Assembly (NCBI RefSeq): GCF_024169655.1
Contig: NZ_JALJWV010000001.1
Span: 3,849,001-3,913,000, forward strand
Length of the DNA: 64,000 nucleotides
Direction of reading: 5' to 3'
DNA from: Pseudomonas marginalis
GTDB taxonomy: Bacteria > Pseudomonadota > Gammaproteobacteria > Pseudomonadales > Pseudomonadaceae
Shown here: positions 61,352 to 64,000 of the stretch, piece after piece
How the letters are laid out: each line of letters opens with the position of its first letter
Numbering within the stretch: position 1 is the stretch's first letter
Program-made: the position numbers and the translations under genes
The notes under the pieces: generated by a model
Database searches by the model: none
Told to the model about the DNA's origin: nothing
The model's input: the letters and a program-made list of their open reading frames with translations, nothing else

Positions 61352-61733
61352 AGTGGGGTGTCTAGTTGCGAGAAAGTATGGCTATTTGGAACTACTGGAT
61401 ATACAAAGAAAATGCCATTAGTTCGCCACGCCGCAGTCGGAGTTAACTGGGTTAATCGACTGAAAGTTCCAACGCTAGTTCCTGAAGCGGGGAAACAAAC
61501 TGAAAAGAATAGGCTTCGGCCATCTTGAAATGGCCTTACAAACCTTGATTTAAAGCCTCAGCGCCAAAAAGACCGAATTTAGCTAATTGCAATTAGCCAC
61601 TTCTCTAATTAGCGCCAGGCGCCGAAGTTTTCCCTCGGCGGGCATCACGCTCAAACTTTCAAATAGCCTTTGTGATTTTCACCGCCGCTGGCACCTGCGA
61701 ACCGCGTGAGAGCAAACAAAGGCGATCTGCCGA
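61352..61733. promoter_or_regulatory. Promoter region of the gsp operon with a palindrome cluster
   Basis: About 380 bp with no gene. A perfect 16-bp palindrome GCTAATTGCAATTAGC lies at 61582-61597, and a second site CTAATTAG at 61605-61612. An inverted repeat GGCCAT-N6-ATGGCC lies at 61518-61535. The first two look like operator sites. The TonB receptor gene ends at 61734, and no clear terminator was seen. Confidence 0.5.
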
Positions 61734-64000
61734 TCAGAAGTCGACGGTCGCCGACAACAGGTAAGTACGCGGCGTCGACAAGGTCAATCCCGGCTCACTG
61801 TCGTCCGACGCGCCCGCCGAACTCCAATAGCGTTTATCGGCGACGTTCTCCACATTCGCGCGCAGGGTGATGTGTTTGTCATCGACCTTGAACGCATACC
61901 GCGCGCCCACGTCGATGCGGTTCCAGGCCTCGATTTCCTTGACGTTCGACTGGTCCAGGTACTGCGAACTGGAGTGGATGCCGCGACTGGTCAAGGTCAG
62001 GCCTTCGAGGCTCGGCACGTCCCATTCCGCGCCGAGGTTGACGTTGTACTTGGGCGTGGCCGGGGCCCGGTTGCCGTCGTAGGTGCCGTTGGTGGTGTGG
62101 GTCAGTTCGCTGTCGATGTACATCACCCCGCCAAGCAAACGCACGCCCTTGAGCGGCTCGCCGAATACGCTCAGTTCCACCCCTTCGTTCTGGCGCTTGC
62201 CGTTGGGGCCGAACACTTTCGAGGTGGCGTTGGTTTCATAGGCCGGTTGCTTGATGCGGAACACCGCCGCAGTCACCGCGAAAGCACCGGCGTCGTATTT
62301 GGCGCCCACTTCCACCTGGCGGCTGATGAACGGCGGGAAGATTTGATTTTCGTTCTTCGAGGTCGACGGCGCGACCTTGCCCTGGCTCAGGCCTTCCATG
62401 TAGTTGGCATACAGCGACAGCGTGTCGGTAGCCTTGAACAGGATGCCGCCGGACGGCGAGATTTTTTCTTCGTCGTAGCCGGTGCGGCCTTTGACGTTGT
62501 TGGTCCAGTCATCCACCTTCACGCGTTGCCAGCGTGCGCCGAGAGTCAGCAACAGGCGGTCGTCGAAGAAGCCCAGGGTGTCGGACAACGCCACGCCGCT
62601 GAATTTATTCTCGGTGTACACCTTCGCATCCTGGCGGGTGGCGGTGGACGGCGTCGGCGTTTGTACCGGGTCGTAGAGATTGCTCGACGGCGACGCATAC
62701 CGTGCGCCGCCGTTGGTGAAGTCCATGTAGAAGTAGCTGGCAGCCAGGTTGACCTCGTGACTCACCGGCCCGGTATGGAACCCGTTGCGCACGCCCGCCG
62801 TGGCGGTGCGCACATTTTCATCGCGGGTGAAGTCACGGGGCTGCACGCTGAAATCCCCTGCGCTGTTGCTGACGGAAACGGCGTGGCGCAGGAAGTCGTG
62901 GTTACTTTTGCGCGCGCCTACGCCGCCGTACAGCATCACGTTATCGCTGAGGTCGAACTCGGCATTGACCGTGCCAAACGTGTCGTTGGTGCTGGCCTTG
63001 CTCCACGACTGCGCGTAATTGCGGCGCACATCGTTGGCGCTGGGCACCGGGGCAGCGGCGGCCACCTGCACACGCTCCTGGGGCGCATCGGTGTCGCGCT
63101 CGGTGTGGCCGATATCGGTGGAAAGGCGCAGGCGCTCGCCGCGAAAATCCAGGCCCAGTACGGCCATCTCACGATCGACGCTCTGATGGTCCCATTCGGT
63201 ATCGCCGGACTGCTTCACGCCGTTGAAGCGCAGGCCGAACTTGTTGTCCTCGCCAAAGCGCCGGCCCACATCCACCGCGCCGCCGGCCTGGCTGCCGGAG
63301 GCCCAGGTGCCGGTGAACGAGGTGATGTCCTTGTCGGTGGCGCGCTTGGGCACCACGTTGATCCCGCCGCCCACACTGCCGCGCGGCGAGATGCCGTTGA
63401 TCAATTGGCTGGGGCCTTTGACGACGTCGACGCGGTCGGCCATTTCCATGTCGATGGTGTACGTCGGCAACACGCCGTACAGGCCGTTGTAGGCCACATC
63501 ACTGTTGAACAGGCTGAACCCGCGAATGGTGAACTGCTCATAACGCCCACCGGCCGGGTTGGTGGCGCGCACCGACGGGTCGCTGGCGATCAGGTCGCCG
63601 AGGGTGCGCGCCTGTTGGTTCTTCACCGCCTCCTGGGTGTAGGTGGTCATGCTGAACGGCGTGTCCATGAAGTCCCGCGAGCCCAGCAGGCCTTGCGAAC
63701 CACGCCGCGCCACTTGCCCACCGGCGTAGGTATCGCCGTCGTCCAGACTGCTGGTGCCGAGGATGGAGGTCGGCGCCAGTTGCAGGCTGCTGCCATCGGG
63801 CACCGGCACCAGCATGTAGGCCTGCTCCCCCATCGGTTGCAGTTGCAGGCCAGAGCCTTGCAGCAGGCGTGCAAAGCCTTCTTCCACGGCGTACTCGCCG
63901 GACAAGCCAGCGCTGCTGCGGCCACTGACGAGCGCCGGGTCCACCGACAGGTTGACCCCCGACAGCCCGGCGAAACGCGTCAGCGCCGCACTCAGGCTAC
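61734..64000 (-). CDS. TonB-dependent siderophore receptor with STN signalling domain (5' partial)
   Basis: At least 755 codons of an outer-membrane ferri-siderophore receptor; the start lies beyond the right edge. The N-terminal STN domain (SLSAALTRFAGLSGVNLSVDP) suggests control by an anti-sigma/ECF pair of the FpvR/FecR kind. The TonB-box plug segment (MTTYTQEAVKNQQARTLGDLI, in part; FTIRGF; VDVVKGPSQLINGISPRGSVGG) is followed by the 22-stranded barrel, ending SATVDF with a C-terminal Phe. The ligand cannot be told. No sigma-factor gene is in the window. Confidence 0.93.
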   Translation of the reverse strand, partial: SLSAALTRFAGLSGVNLSVDPALVSGRSSAGLSGEYAVEEGFARLLQGSGLQLQPMGEQAYMLVPVPDGSSLQLAPTSILGTSSLDDGDTYAGGQVARRGSQGLLGSRDFMDTPFSMTTYTQEAVKNQQARTLGDLIASDPSVRATNPAGGRYEQFTIRGFSLFNSDVAYNGLYGVLPTYTIDMEMADRVDVVKGPSQLINGISPRGSVGGGINVVPKRATDKDITSFTGTWASGSQAGGAVDVGRRFGEDNKFGLRFNGVKQSGDTEWDHQSVDREMAVLGLDFRGERLRLSTDIGHTERDTDAPQERVQVAAAAPVPSANDVRRNYAQSWSKASTNDTFGTVNAEFDLSDNVMLYGGVGARKSNHDFLRHAVSVSNSAGDFSVQPRDFTRDENVRTATAGVRNGFHTGPVSHEVNLAASYFYMDFTNGGARYASPSSNLYDPVQTPTPSTATRQDAKVYTENKFSGVALSDTLGFFDDRLLLTLGARWQRVKVDDWTNNVKGRTGYDEEKISPSGGILFKATDTLSLYANYMEGLSQGKVAPSTSKNENQIFPPFISRQVEVGAKYDAGAFAVTAAVFRIKQPAYETNATSKVFGPNGKRQNEGVELSVFGEPLKGVRLLGGVMYIDSELTHTTNGTYDGNRAPATPKYNVNLGAEWDVPSLEGLTLTSRGIHSSSQYLDQSNVKEIEAWNRIDVGARYAFKVDDKHITLRANVENVADKRYWSSAGASDDSEPGLTLSTPRTYLLSATVDF

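Overview
This window looks like the chromosome of a fluorescent Pseudomonas (P. fluorescens group). It is GC-rich with tightly overlapping operons. It carries REP-type inverted repeats of the TGTGGGAGGGGGCTTGCCCC family, a pyoverdine gene (pvdA) behind a perfect iron-starvation box, a solitary ArnT, an Hcp gene and a lipoprotein-type secretin. No rRNA, tRNA or CRISPR array was found.

Left third (1-22.6 kb), metabolism. lpdV (cut by the left edge) and ilvE handle branched-chain amino acids. A double-GNAT protein follows, then a likely citrulline/ornithine catabolic block: ctlX, ornithine cyclodeaminase, a four-gene polar amino acid ABC importer and an Lrp/AsnC regulator. pvdA lies on the minus strand, followed by a secreted alpha/beta hydrolase whose nucleophile serine is replaced by alanine. 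A FadR-type regulator heads a Liv-type ABC importer, an M20 N-carbamoyl/allantoate-type hydrolase and an amidase, which reads as uptake and hydrolysis of a ureido or amide compound.

Middle (22.6-42.2 kb), the variable part. At 22.6-28.2 kb lies a scrambled toxin/immunity locus: one intact candidate membrane toxin, two intact paralogous two-TM immunity candidates, one decayed third copy, and two orphan toxin tails each lying just upstream of an immunity gene. It is broken by an IS66 remnant and an ompW-sfnB block. Next come attH with its ABC exporter, then an LPS module (Ais-like phosphatase, ArnT, a second GT39 enzyme). At 36.8-41.4 kb an AT-rich island on the minus strand encodes a complete microcin-B17-like pathway: a Gly/Cys-rich precursor (mcbA), McbB, McbC, the YcaO protein McbD and the exporter McbEF. 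The mcbD frame is interrupted by a single in-frame TGA at codon 45, just before the conserved GEYFER motif. The precursor has four isolated Cys and none of the adjacent Cys/Ser pairs that form the fused bis-heterocycles of microcin B17. The island ends in a truncated lipoprotein gene.

Right third (42.2-64 kb). It holds a PNPOx-like protein, a GST-LysR-LysR operon, the FetAB transporter, a DUF1835 protein, and an orphan hcp divergent from a candidate membrane-active effector/immunity pair. A complete eleven-gene type II secretion operon follows (gspE to gspD, all on the minus strand, nearly all junctions overlapping) with a lipoprotein secretin. Last is a TonB-dependent siderophore receptor with an STN domain, cut by the right edge.
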